Positions 1 to 6,355 of a DNA stretch of 6,355 nucleotides are shown in pieces. This DNA comes from Flavobacteriales bacterium (lineage in GTDB: Bacteria > Bacteroidota > Bacteroidia > Flavobacteriales > Flavobacteriaceae). Numbering within the stretch: the stretch's first letter is position 1; each line of letters opens with the position of its first letter. The stretch is taken from NCBI GenBank assembly GCA_011525065.1, contig WTIY01000139.1:1-6355 (forward strand), in the 5' to 3' direction. The notes below the pieces were generated by a model. It searched no databases. It was not told the DNA's origin and worked only from the letters and a program-made list of their open reading frames with translations. The position numbers and the translations under genes were made by a program.

Positions 1-887
1 ATCTTGAAGGTGGCAAGTGCGGCGGCTGCAATTACTGGATGTCCCCCAAAGGTCGTGATGTGGCCCAGTTTTGGCTTAGTGGCAAAGGTGTCCAACATTT
101 GTTTTGAGGCCGTTAAGGCGCCTATAGGCATGCCGCCCCCCATACCTTTACCAATGACCAAGATATCCGGAACCACGTCAAAGTGTTCAAAACCAAACAA
201 GCGCCCGGTCCGGCCAAAGCCAGGTTGAATCTCATCCAATATCAGCAATGCACCGACGGCTTCGCAGCGGGCTTTGAGTTTTTTGAGGTAATCAGGATCA
301 GGAACGATGAATCCGGCCCCACCTTGAATGGTCTCTAAGATTACGGCTGCGGTTTCCTCATTAATTTGGTCTAGGGACTCATCCTCATTAAAGGGTATGG
401 CTTGAGTCTCGGGAATCAACGGCCCAAAGGGCTCAGTGCGCTCGGGATAATCCATCACGCTCATGGCCCCCATGGTGTTTCCGTGATAGGCTTTTTTTCC
501 GAAGAGTATTTTTTGGCGCTTGGTCCAGACACGGGCCAATTTTAGGGCCGCTTCAATGGCTTCGGTACCGCTGTTGACTAAATAGGTAGCCTCAAGAGAA
601 TCCGGTAGGTGTTCGGCCAGTTGTTTGCATAGTTCTACAGCGGGGCTTTGAACGTATTCGCCATAGACCATCACGTGCATATAACTTGCCGCTTGATCTT
701 GTACTGCCTTAACGACCTCAGGATTAGAATGCCCCACACTGACGGCAGAAACTCCAGCTACAAAATCCAAATATTCGTTACCATCGGTGTCATAGACATA
801 ACATCCCCTGGCTTTTGCCACCGAGAGCCCAAGCGGGTGTGTGGTGGTTTGGGCCTGATATTTTAAAAAATCGAGTTTTTGATCCAT
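1..887 (-). CDS. Class III PLP-dependent aminotransferase (acetylornithine/ornithine aminotransferase-like), C-terminus missing
   Basis: Partial gene with 295 codons visible, running off the left edge. Its fold-type I, class III aminotransferase family uses pyridoxal phosphate to move an amino group between an omega-amino or amino-acid donor and 2-oxoglutarate in the cytoplasm. Visible landmarks are the substrate/PLP region VNSGTEAIEAALKLAR (residues 104-119), the AYHGNTMGAMS loop (133-143, where YHG carries the ring-stacking aromatic), the cofactor Asp in LDEIQPGFGRTG (Asp218), the Schiff-base lysine in IGKGMGGG (Lys247) and TTFGGHP (278-284), which supplies the phosphate-binding Thr. Relatives are about 390-400 residues, so roughly 100 C-terminal residues are missing. 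The ATG at 887 is secure because an in-frame TAA lies one codon upstream. No clear Shine-Dalgarno precedes it. It follows the OstA-like gene by 49 bp and is probably its operon partner. Flavobacterial relatives are often labelled 'aspartate aminotransferase family'. The exact substrate (acetylornithine, ornithine, 4-aminobutyrate or other) cannot be read from this part. Confidence 0.93.
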   Translation of the reverse strand, partial: MDQKLDFLKYQAQTTTHPLGLSVAKARGCYVYDTDGNEYLDFVAGVSAVSVGHSNPEVVKAVQDQAASYMHVMVYGEYVQSPAVELCKQLAEHLPDSLEATYLVNSGTEAIEAALKLARVWTKRQKILFGKKAYHGNTMGAMSVMDYPERTEPFGPLIPETQAIPFNEDESLDQINEETAAVILETIQGGAGFIVPDPDYLKKLKARCEAVGALLILDEIQPGFGRTGRLFGFEHFDVVPDILVIGKGMGGGMPIGALTASKQMLDTFATKPKLGHITTFGGHPVIAAAALATFK

Positions 888-936
888 GGTTTACTTCTGG
901 CGTGACATGCTGTTGTTTCGCTAATTTAATTTGGCC

Positions 937-2619
937 TTATTGTTTTGCGGTCTCATCGGGCAAAATTAGCGCATCTGGTAACTCGATCCCTCGAATCGGT
1001 TTAAGTGGCGGAAAGGTCTTGCCTTGAAATAAATCCTCTTGAAAAAATAGTCGTTCGTCACCGCGCCATATAAAACCAGGTAAAATTCTAGCGTTTTCAG
1101 GAAATTCTGAAGGCGGATAAACTTTACCGGGCACCTTATTGATGAACCGTATCCCCTTTATTTTATTTTGCTTCACGTAAAGCTGCATGGAGCTGGCTAC
1201 GGTATTGTTGATGCCGACTAACTCCTGCTTATCGTCTCGGCTGTAATAGACCACTTGACTGTTTTTAATCACGTCAATGGTATCCAATTTGTTCTCCGTA
1301 AAAAGACCCACGAGTTGCGCCCCTTTGACTTGATTATAACCCTCTACATCTTCCTGAATCATAAAAGCATTGTCGTAAACCTTTAACGAGTCCAATTCAT
1401 CCCTTTCTAAATCTTGGATCAAATGAATGGTGTCTCCCGTTATTTGTTGATCTCCCGTCCAAAGTACTGGTCGACCAATCATCTTTGTCAATCCAAGTTC
1501 TTGCAAAACCACAATTGAGTCACAGCGTCCGCTTGTGCGATCCTCAATGGATTTCCCTGGTTTGAACATACGGGCACCGTAAAACCCTTTAATAATTCTT
1601 TGCTCCGAGGGACCCGTGACTCTGAGCGTGTCAGCGTGAATGTAGACCGAGTCCTGTTCTTGAACACTGACAGCGACCGCTCGATTGGTGATGTAAACCG
1701 AATCCTTTTGCTTAAAAACCTCGGCATAATGCCCACGAACGACCATTTGATTCGCGGAGTCAATGAGTTTAATGTTATTCGTTGCAGAGGCAAAGCCTTG
1801 TGCACGATCAAAATAAATGCTGTCTCCGTAAAGGATTCTCTGATTGTAATCGACTCGTGAATTCTTGACAAAATGACCTTTATTGCTTCGCGTGTTGTAA
1901 TAACCGCGATCGCAGTATATGGTGCTGCTCGGGCTTTCAATGGTAGAGGTCCCATAGAGGTAGGCCAAGCCAGATTCAGAATAAAAGTCCAGTCGGGGAG
2001 ACCGCACGGTATATTCTGGGTTTTCGATTACCACCTGCCCTGAGAATTCGTATTTTTTCGTTTCGGTAAAGAGTCTGCCACGACGACTGGTTAGTACGCT
2101 GCTGGTGTCACGAACAAGGCCACCACTTCTGTAATAGGCCTCTTGTTTAATTCGATCAAAATACAGGGTGTCCGACTCCAAACTCGAACTTGGTTCTTTG
2201 AGATTAACCGCACCAGCAGCAAAGGCCATGGATGTATTGCCGTTGTACTCACCGTAATTACTGCGCATTTCAATGGTATCCCCCTGTTTTACCAGTACCT
2301 TTCCATAGGCTTTTACAAAATTCTCTTTGAAATACACCAACGCTTGATCGCACCACATATCAACACCGTCATGAACGATATGAACCGGACCATTGGCGTC
2401 CCTGGAATAAATTACTGCCTCAGGATATTCTGGTTTTTTTTCAAAATAACCGGAGGTGACCTGAACTTGACTCGTTTTTTTTGGCGCCGTGTCAAGGGAA
2501 TCGATGGATTGTGCAGCGCTCGATTGCGCTTCAGGTGCTGTTTGGGCAATACTGACCAAAGTCATTCCCAGACATCCTAGTAAAAACAACAGGTTTTTAG
2601 ATAACTTATTGAGCCACAT
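937..2619 (-). CDS. OstA-like protein (LptA/LptD N-terminal-like, LPS transport family)
   Basis: Complete 560-residue exported protein. The N-terminus has a basic start (KLSK), a hydrophobic core at about residues 10-24 and a likely signal peptidase I site after Ala25 (VSIA|Q), so it should act in the periplasm or at the outer membrane. LLGC (13-16) resembles a lipobox but has Leu at -2 and sits mid-core, so a lipoprotein is less likely. A polar Ala/Ser-rich linker (26-55) follows. The rest is rich in beta-strand-like repeats with recurring acidic-hydroxyl turns: GDTIEM (113-118), SDTLYFDR (149-156), GDSIYFDR (265-272), HADTLRV (328-334) and GDTIHL (395-400). This matches the OstA/LptA beta-jellyroll family, whose members hold LPS lipid chains between inner and outer membranes. 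It is about three times the length of proteobacterial LptA and lacks an obvious LptD-type barrel, as in the long OstA-like proteins of Bacteroidota. The ATG at 2619 directly precedes the signal peptide. It lies 31 bp after purA and 49 bp before the aminotransferase. The family call is good; the exact LPS-transport role is inferred. Confidence 0.88.
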   Translation of the reverse strand: MWLNKLSKNLLFLLGCLGMTLVSIAQTAPEAQSSAAQSIDSLDTAPKKTSQVQVTSGYFEKKPEYPEAVIYSRDANGPVHIVHDGVDMWCDQALVYFKENFVKAYGKVLVKQGDTIEMRSNYGEYNGNTSMAFAAGAVNLKEPSSSLESDTLYFDRIKQEAYYRSGGLVRDTSSVLTSRRGRLFTETKKYEFSGQVVIENPEYTVRSPRLDFYSESGLAYLYGTSTIESPSSTIYCDRGYYNTRSNKGHFVKNSRVDYNQRILYGDSIYFDRAQGFASATNNIKLIDSANQMVVRGHYAEVFKQKDSVYITNRAVAVSVQEQDSVYIHADTLRVTGPSEQRIIKGFYGARMFKPGKSIEDRTSGRCDSIVVLQELGLTKMIGRPVLWTGDQQITGDTIHLIQDLERDELDSLKVYDNAFMIQEDVEGYNQVKGAQLVGLFTENKLDTIDVIKNSQVVYYSRDDKQELVGINNTVASSMQLYVKQNKIKGIRFINKVPGKVYPPSEFPENARILPGFIWRGDERLFFQEDLFQGKTFPPLKPIRGIELPDALILPDETAKQ

Positions 2620-2650
2620 ATGGTGACGAAAATAGAAACTAATTTGCAGA

Positions 2651-3922
2651 CTACCGCAAAATGGTTTGTTTTCGATCTGGACCTACAGACACGATTTTAA
2701 TCGGGACCTTGAGTTCTGCTTCGAGAAAATCAATGTAGCCAATCAATTCCTTGGGCAGTTCCTCGGCCTGCGTCATACGGGTAAGATCTTCTTTCCAGCC
2801 AGGGAGTTCCGTATACACGGGTTTGACCAGTTCTGGATCAATGTCATAAGGAAAATGGGTGATGGTTTCTCCCTGATACTGATAAGCGGTGCAGACTTTT
2901 AAGGTCTTGAAACCGCTCAATACATCGCCTTTCATCATCATGAGTTGGGTAACTCCATTGATTGACACGGCGTATTTTAGGGCCACAAGATCCAGCCAGC
3001 CACATCGACGTGGACGACCTGTTGTGGCACCGAATTCATTGCCCACACGTCCCATGGTTGCCCCGACTTCATCGAACAGTTCTGTGGGGAATGGACCGCT
3101 ACCAACTCGAGTGGTGTAGGCTTTGAATATTCCAAAGACTTCCTTGATTTTATTTGGCGCGACTCCCAGACCTGTACATGCTCCCGCGGCGGTTGTGTTG
3201 GATGAGGTGACGAATGGATATGTGCCAAAATCAATGTCCAACAATGAGCCCTGTGCGCCCTCAGCTAAAATGCTTTTACCCTCATCCATGGCTTGGAATA
3301 GGAAGGCTTCGCTGTCGATGAATTGGAGGGTTTTAAGCGTTTCTATGGCCTCGAAAAAATCCTTTTCAAGCTCGGCTAAATTATATTGAATGTCAACCTT
3401 GTATGAAGCAATCATGGCCTCGTGTTTATTGGCCAGAGCGCGATACTTCTTTTTCCATTTTGGCAATTCTATATCTCCGACCCGAATGCCATTTCGCCCT
3501 GTTTTATCCATGTAAGTGGGTCCAATCCCTTTTAGTGTCGATCCGATTTTCGCCTTGCCTTTAGCCGCCTCGCTTGCTGCGTCGAGTAAGCGGTGGGTTG
3601 GTAAAATAAGGTGTGCTTTTCTGGAAATCAGGAGTTTTTTGTTGACCTCGATGCCAAAGGGCGCTAGATTGTCTAATTCACGTTTGAAAATGACGGGGTC
3701 GATCACCACGCCATTGCCCACAAGATTTAAGGCTTTGGGATGAAAAATTCCACTGGGTATGGTATGCAAGACGTGCTTAATGCCGTCAAATTCCAGGGTG
3801 TGTCCTGCATTTGGTCCGCCCTGAAAACGTGCGATGATGTCATAATCCTTCGTCATTACGTCGACGATTTTTCCTTTTCCTTCATCCCCCCATTGGAGGC
3901 CCAATAACAAATCTACTGCCAT
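2651..3922 (-). CDS. purA: Adenylosuccinate synthetase
   Basis: Complete 423-residue cytoplasmic enzyme that condenses IMP with aspartate using GTP to give adenylosuccinate, the first committed step from IMP to AMP. The N-terminus carries the GTP/Mg loop QWGDEGKGK (residues 10-18) with catalytic Asp13, then GPNAGHT (36-42) with His41, at the same positions as the catalytic pair in the E. coli enzyme. Further signatures are KGIGPTYMDK and GRNGIRVGD (IMP binding), EGAQGSLLDIDFGTYP and VTSSNTTAAGA, TRVGSGPFPTEL, the aspartate-binding loop ATTGRPRRCGW and a C-terminal SVGPDRKQTI guanine-recognition end. Length and motif order are normal for the family, with no missing key residue seen. The ATG at 3922 starts MAVDLLLGLQWGDEG, the usual distance to the loop. 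It begins 9 bp after the fur stop codon, indicating co-transcription. In other bacteria (p)ppGpp competes at the GTP site of this enzyme, which makes the nearby spoT gene a meaningful neighbour. Confidence 0.98.
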   Translation of the reverse strand: MAVDLLLGLQWGDEGKGKIVDVMTKDYDIIARFQGGPNAGHTLEFDGIKHVLHTIPSGIFHPKALNLVGNGVVIDPVIFKRELDNLAPFGIEVNKKLLISRKAHLILPTHRLLDAASEAAKGKAKIGSTLKGIGPTYMDKTGRNGIRVGDIELPKWKKKYRALANKHEAMIASYKVDIQYNLAELEKDFFEAIETLKTLQFIDSEAFLFQAMDEGKSILAEGAQGSLLDIDFGTYPFVTSSNTTAAGACTGLGVAPNKIKEVFGIFKAYTTRVGSGPFPTELFDEVGATMGRVGNEFGATTGRPRRCGWLDLVALKYAVSINGVTQLMMMKGDVLSGFKTLKVCTAYQYQGETITHFPYDIDPELVKPVYTELPGWKEDLTRMTQAEELPKELIGYIDFLEAELKVPIKIVSVGPDRKQTILR

Positions 3923-3931
3923 ATGCTATGC

Positions 3932-4378
3932 TCAGTCGTTTTTTCGCCGACCGTAAAAATAAAGTGAGTGTTTGGTTATGTCGACATCGAAAACTTCCTC
4001 GATGGTCTTTTTAATGGTCTGTATCCTGGGATCGCAAAATTCCATAACCTCCCCGTTCTCTAAAATGAGGTGGTCATGCTGTTTGTCAAAATAGGATTTT
4101 TCGTAATGCGCTTGGTTTTGTCCGAACAAATGCTTTCGAACAAGTCCACAATCCAACAAAAGTTCAATGGTATTGTAAAGCGTTGCTCTACTGACTCGAT
4201 AATTTTTATTTTTCATATTGACATAAAGGGACTCAATGTCAAAGTGATCCTTTTGATCGTAAACCTCAGCCAAAATAGCAAAGCGCTCTGGTGTTTTTCG
4301 GTGCCTTTTTTCTTCCAAAAATGCCGTGAAGACATTTTTGACAATGGCTTGGTTGTTAATGTCGGTAGGTGTTTTCAT
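3932..4378 (-). CDS. Fur-family metal-responsive transcriptional repressor
   Basis: Complete 148-residue regulator of the Fur/Zur/PerR family, which binds AT-rich operators as a metal-loaded dimer and represses iron, zinc or peroxide genes. The winged-helix DNA-binding part spans about residues 28-82 (TPERFAILAEVY, then VSRATLYNTIELLLDCGLV, which holds the recognition helix). The dimerisation and metal-binding part follows: His83, HYE (91-93), HDH (101-103), GEVMEF (109-114) and HSLYFYG (137-143), the last being near-identical to the end of E. coli Fur. The regulatory metal-site ligands therefore look present. The structural zinc CxxC found right after HDHLI in many Fur proteins is missing here (residues 104-109 read LILENG), and only Cys77 and Cys115 occur. 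The ATG at 4378 is supported by an in-frame TGA 12 bp upstream and a GAGG seven bases before the start. It lies between spoT and purA with gaps of 23 and 9 bp. Sequence alone does not separate Fur, Zur and PerR subtypes, so no symbol is given. Confidence 0.93.
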   Translation of the reverse strand: MKTPTDINNQAIVKNVFTAFLEEKRHRKTPERFAILAEVYDQKDHFDIESLYVNMKNKNYRVSRATLYNTIELLLDCGLVRKHLFGQNQAHYEKSYFDKQHDHLILENGEVMEFCDPRIQTIKKTIEEVFDVDITKHSLYFYGRRKND

Positions 4379-4385
4379 TTCGACG

Positions 4386-4389
4386 CCTC
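4386..4389 (-). promoter_or_regulatory. Possible Shine-Dalgarno (GAGG) for the Fur-family gene
   Basis: On the minus strand the gap between spoT and the fur-family gene reads TTTGAGGCGTCGAAATG, placing GAGG seven bases before the ATG at 4378. It is the only convincing Shine-Dalgarno-like motif among the four gene junctions here. The other starts (887, 2619, 3922) have none, which is normal for Bacteroidota, where anti-Shine-Dalgarno pairing is little used. It may therefore be functional or a chance match. Confidence 0.4.
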
Positions 4390-4401
4390 AAATTTAGTCA
4401 T

Positions 4402-6345
4402 TTATGCCCGCCTGACTTTATCTATGCCATTAATTTTTTTGATGTTTTTCATCAAGTTATTAAGAATAGATTTGTTTTTGACTTTGACGACAATCGTTCC
4501 AGAAAACGTCCCATCATGGGTGTCAAAATGGACACTTTTCATATCGATATGAAGATTGTTTGAAACCACTTTCGTAACACTGTTAACCATGCCAAAAGTG
4601 TCAATTCCACTGATTTTAAGGGTCGCTTGAAACTCTCTTTGACTGGAGTCAATCCACTTTGCTTTGAGTACGCGGTAGCTGTAATTGCTTTGCATTTGAA
4701 TGGCATTGGGGCAATTGGTTTTGTGGACTTTAATGCCATCATTGATGGTTAAAAACCCGAAAACATCATCGCCAGCAATCGGGTTACAACATGGTGATGT
4801 TTTGTAGTCCAGTTTTTCTTCGTCTTTACCAAAGACCAGCTGATCGTACTTGACGGTGAGTTCCTCTTTGTTGAGCTCTTCGTTGTTTTGAGGTCGACGT
4901 ATGCGGTTTTTAAAGAAACTGACTAGGGCGTTACTGCGCGAAGCAGCAAAACTTTTAAGCATGGTGTTATCGATGATCCCAGCACCAACACGGTAAAACA
5001 AATCGAGACTCGTTTTTAGTTTAAAATGGCGTACGAGATCATTGACTGTTTTTTCGTTAAAGGTTATTTTCTGGCTTCTCAATTTTCGTTGGAGCACAAT
5101 TTTACCCTCCTCAGCAATTTGCTTTTGTTCTTCTTTCAACGAAGATTTAATCTTGCTGATGGCACGGCCAGTAACAGCATAGTTTAGCCAGTTGGCTGTG
5201 GGCTTCGTCTTTTCGGAAGTAATGATTTCAACTTGGTCCCCGCTGCTGAGTTCAAAACTCAAGGGAACGAGTTTGCCATTGACCTTTGCACCTCTTGTTT
5301 TAAGGCCAATTTGGGTATGTACATGAAAAGCAAAATCCAGTGCAGTGGCCCCTTTGGCCATGGAGTACAAATCTCCTTTCGGGGAAAACACAAAAATTTC
5401 TTTGGCGTAAAGACTCAACTTAAATTCTTCAACAAAATCCACGGCATTTACCTCTGAATTTTCCAAAGTCTCTTGAAGTTTGTTTAGCCATTGATCCAAT
5501 CCGTCATCTTCGCTGACTGCATTTTTGTATTTGTAATGGGCGGCATACCCTTTTTCGGCTATTTCGTTCATGCGTTGACTCCGAATTTGTACTTCTACCC
5601 ATCGGCCTTTTGGCCCCATGACAGTTATGTGTAAGGCTTCATAACCTGTTGATTTGGGTGCTGAAATCCAATCTCTGAGTCGTGTTGGATTAGGTCTGAA
5701 GTGATCGGTGACGATTGAATAGATTTTCCAGGCGATAAATTTTTCATCCTCGGCCGTGCCCTCATAAATAATGCGAATCGCAAACTTGTCATAGACTTCA
5801 TCAAAGGCCACACTTTGACGCAGCATTTTTCGCCGGATTGAAAAAACCGATTTTGGTCGACCTTTAATTTCGTAATTGATGCCCTCTGTGTCCAGCGTTT
5901 TTTTAATCATTGAACTGAAGTCAGCGATGTAGGCATCTTGCTCTTCCTTACTCTCTTTTATTTTGTCTGTTATATCGTTATAAACTTCTGATTCAGTGTA
6001 TTTTAATCCCAAGTCTTCAAGTTCTGATTTAATGTTATACAGACCAATTCTGTGGGCGAGTGGGGCGTAAATGTACAAGGTCTCTGAGGCGATCTTAAGT
6101 TGCTTGTCAGGAGCCATGCTGTCCATGGTTTGCATGTTGTGCAATCGATCGGCAATTTTGATGATGATTACCCGGATATCCTCATTTAAGGTCAAGAGCA
6201 TTTTTCTAAAATTCTCAGCCTGAATGGAGACGTCTTTTTGGTATTCTAAATGTGAAATCTTGGTTAATCCATTGACAATGCGTGCTATGGTTTCCCCAAA
6301 GATTTGCTCGATGTCGGCCAAAGTATAAGGGGTATCTTCAACCAC
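4402..6345 (-). CDS. spoT: Bifunctional (p)ppGpp synthetase/hydrolase, RelA/SpoT homologue, N-terminus missing
   Basis: The gene enters from the right edge and 647 residues are visible. The long-RSH family makes and degrades (p)ppGpp, the stringent-response alarmone, in the cytoplasm. The fragment starts inside the HD hydrolase domain at VVEDT. Counting from there, Glu3/Asp4 and Asp66/Asn70 (KIADRLHN) match Glu81/Asp82 and Asp144/Asn148 of the streptococcal Rel enzyme with a constant offset of 78. That means about 78 residues are lost and the full protein would be about 725. The synthetase domain follows (about 155-275): GRPKSVFSI, IAWKIYS, RLRDWISAPKSTGYEALH and VEVQIRSQRMNEIAEKGYAAHYKYK. 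RLRD stands where bifunctional enzymes have RxKD, which favours synthetase plus hydrolase activity. Next come a TGS domain (315-378), a helical region, a zinc-finger-like segment with CC (519-520), His541 and Cys545, and a C-terminal ACT domain (about 571-647). The GTG at 6345 encodes Val79, not a start. It is the first visible gene of the run and lies 23 bp before the fur-family gene. rel or relA would be equally acceptable names. Confidence 0.96.
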   Translation of the reverse strand: MVEDTPYTLADIEQIFGETIARIVNGLTKISHLEYQKDVSIQAENFRKMLLTLNEDIRVIIIKIADRLHNMQTMDSMAPDKQLKIASETLYIYAPLAHRIGLYNIKSELEDLGLKYTESEVYNDITDKIKESKEEQDAYIADFSSMIKKTLDTEGINYEIKGRPKSVFSIRRKMLRQSVAFDEVYDKFAIRIIYEGTAEDEKFIAWKIYSIVTDHFRPNPTRLRDWISAPKSTGYEALHITVMGPKGRWVEVQIRSQRMNEIAEKGYAAHYKYKNAVSEDDGLDQWLNKLQETLENSEVNAVDFVEEFKLSLYAKEIFVFSPKGDLYSMAKGATALDFAFHVHTQIGLKTRGAKVNGKLVPLSFELSSGDQVEIITSEKTKPTANWLNYAVTGRAISKIKSSLKEEQKQIAEEGKIVLQRKLRSQKITFNEKTVNDLVRHFKLKTSLDLFYRVGAGIIDNTMLKSFAASRSNALVSFFKNRIRRPQNNEELNKEELTVKYDQLVFGKDEEKLDYKTSPCCNPIAGDDVFGFLTINDGIKVHKTNCPNAIQMQSNYSYRVLKAKWIDSSQREFQATLKISGIDTFGMVNSVTKVVSNNLHIDMKSVHFDTHDGTFSGTIVVKVKNKSILNNLMKNIKKINGIDKVRRA

Positions 6346-6355
6346 CTGTCTCTTA
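6346..6355. other. Residual Tn5/Nextera mosaic-end adapter sequence (non-genomic)
   Basis: The last ten bases read CTGTCTCTTA on the plus strand. They are identical to the first ten bases of the Nextera read-through adapter, the reverse complement of the Tn5 mosaic end AGATGTGTATAAGAGACAG. The junction with the spoT reading frame is exact: minus-strand codons before GTG-GTT-GAA-GAT read AAG-AGA-CAG (Lys-Arg-Gln), where the family has Leu-His-Asp. The loss of an almost invariant catalytic His-Asp exactly where the adapter begins makes a chance match very unlikely. The genomic sequence should be trimmed at 6345. Confidence 0.88.

Noticed and set aside
888..936. Terminator or separate promoter between the ostA-like gene and the aminotransferase
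   Set aside because: This 49-bp gap has no stem-loop followed by a T-run and no convincing Bacteroidota -33/-7 pair.
1488..1955. 155-codon minus-strand open frame inside the ostA-like gene
   Set aside because: It overlaps the real coding frame on the same strand in another phase. Its Thr/Arg/Ile-rich translation has no domain features.
2143..2580. 145-codon plus-strand open frame opposite the 5' part of the ostA-like gene
   Set aside because: It is antisense to a complete, signal-peptide-bearing gene, resembles no family I know, and has no separate ribosome-binding or promoter signal.
2571..2583. Lipobox-like LLGC in the OstA-like signal peptide, implying a lipoprotein
   Set aside because: The -2 residue is Leu, not a typical small residue, and the hydrophobic core continues past the Cys to a better signal peptidase I site after Ala25.
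4070..4552. 160-codon plus-strand open frame across the fur-family gene and the end of spoT
   Set aside because: It is antisense to two confidently identified genes, spans their junction, and its translation shows no recognisable domain. It is a shadow of the real genes.
6343..6345. GTG as the start codon of the spoT gene
   Set aside because: It falls inside the HD hydrolase motif at the position of Val79. A start here would remove essential active-site residues, and the frame is cut only because the contig ends in adapter sequence.
6346..6355. A genuine hydrolase-inactivating change (Lys-Arg-Gln for Leu-His-Asp) in SpoT
   Set aside because: The ten bases match the Tn5 mosaic-end adapter exactly, and all other visible hydrolase residues are intact, so an artefact explains it better.

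Overview
The window reads as a fragment of a Bacteroidota genome, most likely class Flavobacteriia. The reasons are the gene content and order, an OstA/LptA-like protein with a signal peptide ending in the typical S-I-A-Q pattern, and short gaps between genes that mostly lack Shine-Dalgarno sequences. The taxonomic call is an inference from protein style and recalled gene order, not from a database search.

All five genes lie on the minus strand and read from right to left. In transcription order they are: a RelA/SpoT-type (p)ppGpp synthetase/hydrolase lacking its first ~78 residues (4402-6345); a Fur-family metal-responsive repressor (3932-4378); adenylosuccinate synthetase PurA (2651-3922); an OstA-like/LptA-related envelope protein (937-2619); and a class III PLP-dependent aminotransferase that runs off the left edge without its C-terminus (1-887). 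The gaps are 23, 9, 31 and 49 bp, with no visible terminator, so one co-transcribed unit is the simplest reading. Any promoter ahead of spoT lies outside the window. Every other long open frame is an antisense or out-of-frame shadow of these genes.

The genes combine stringent-response signalling, metal-responsive regulation, AMP synthesis, LPS/outer-membrane biogenesis and amino-group transfer. The best-supported functional link is between the first and third genes, because (p)ppGpp is a known inhibitor of adenylosuccinate synthetase in other bacteria. The rest look like housekeeping genes in a conserved neighbourhood. I found no mobile element, CRISPR array, RNA gene or undescribed system.

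The most useful observation concerns data quality. The last ten bases (6346-6355) equal the tail of the Tn5/Nextera mosaic-end adapter. They replace the codons where the Leu-His-Asp of the SpoT hydrolase motif should be, so the genomic sequence almost certainly ends at 6345.
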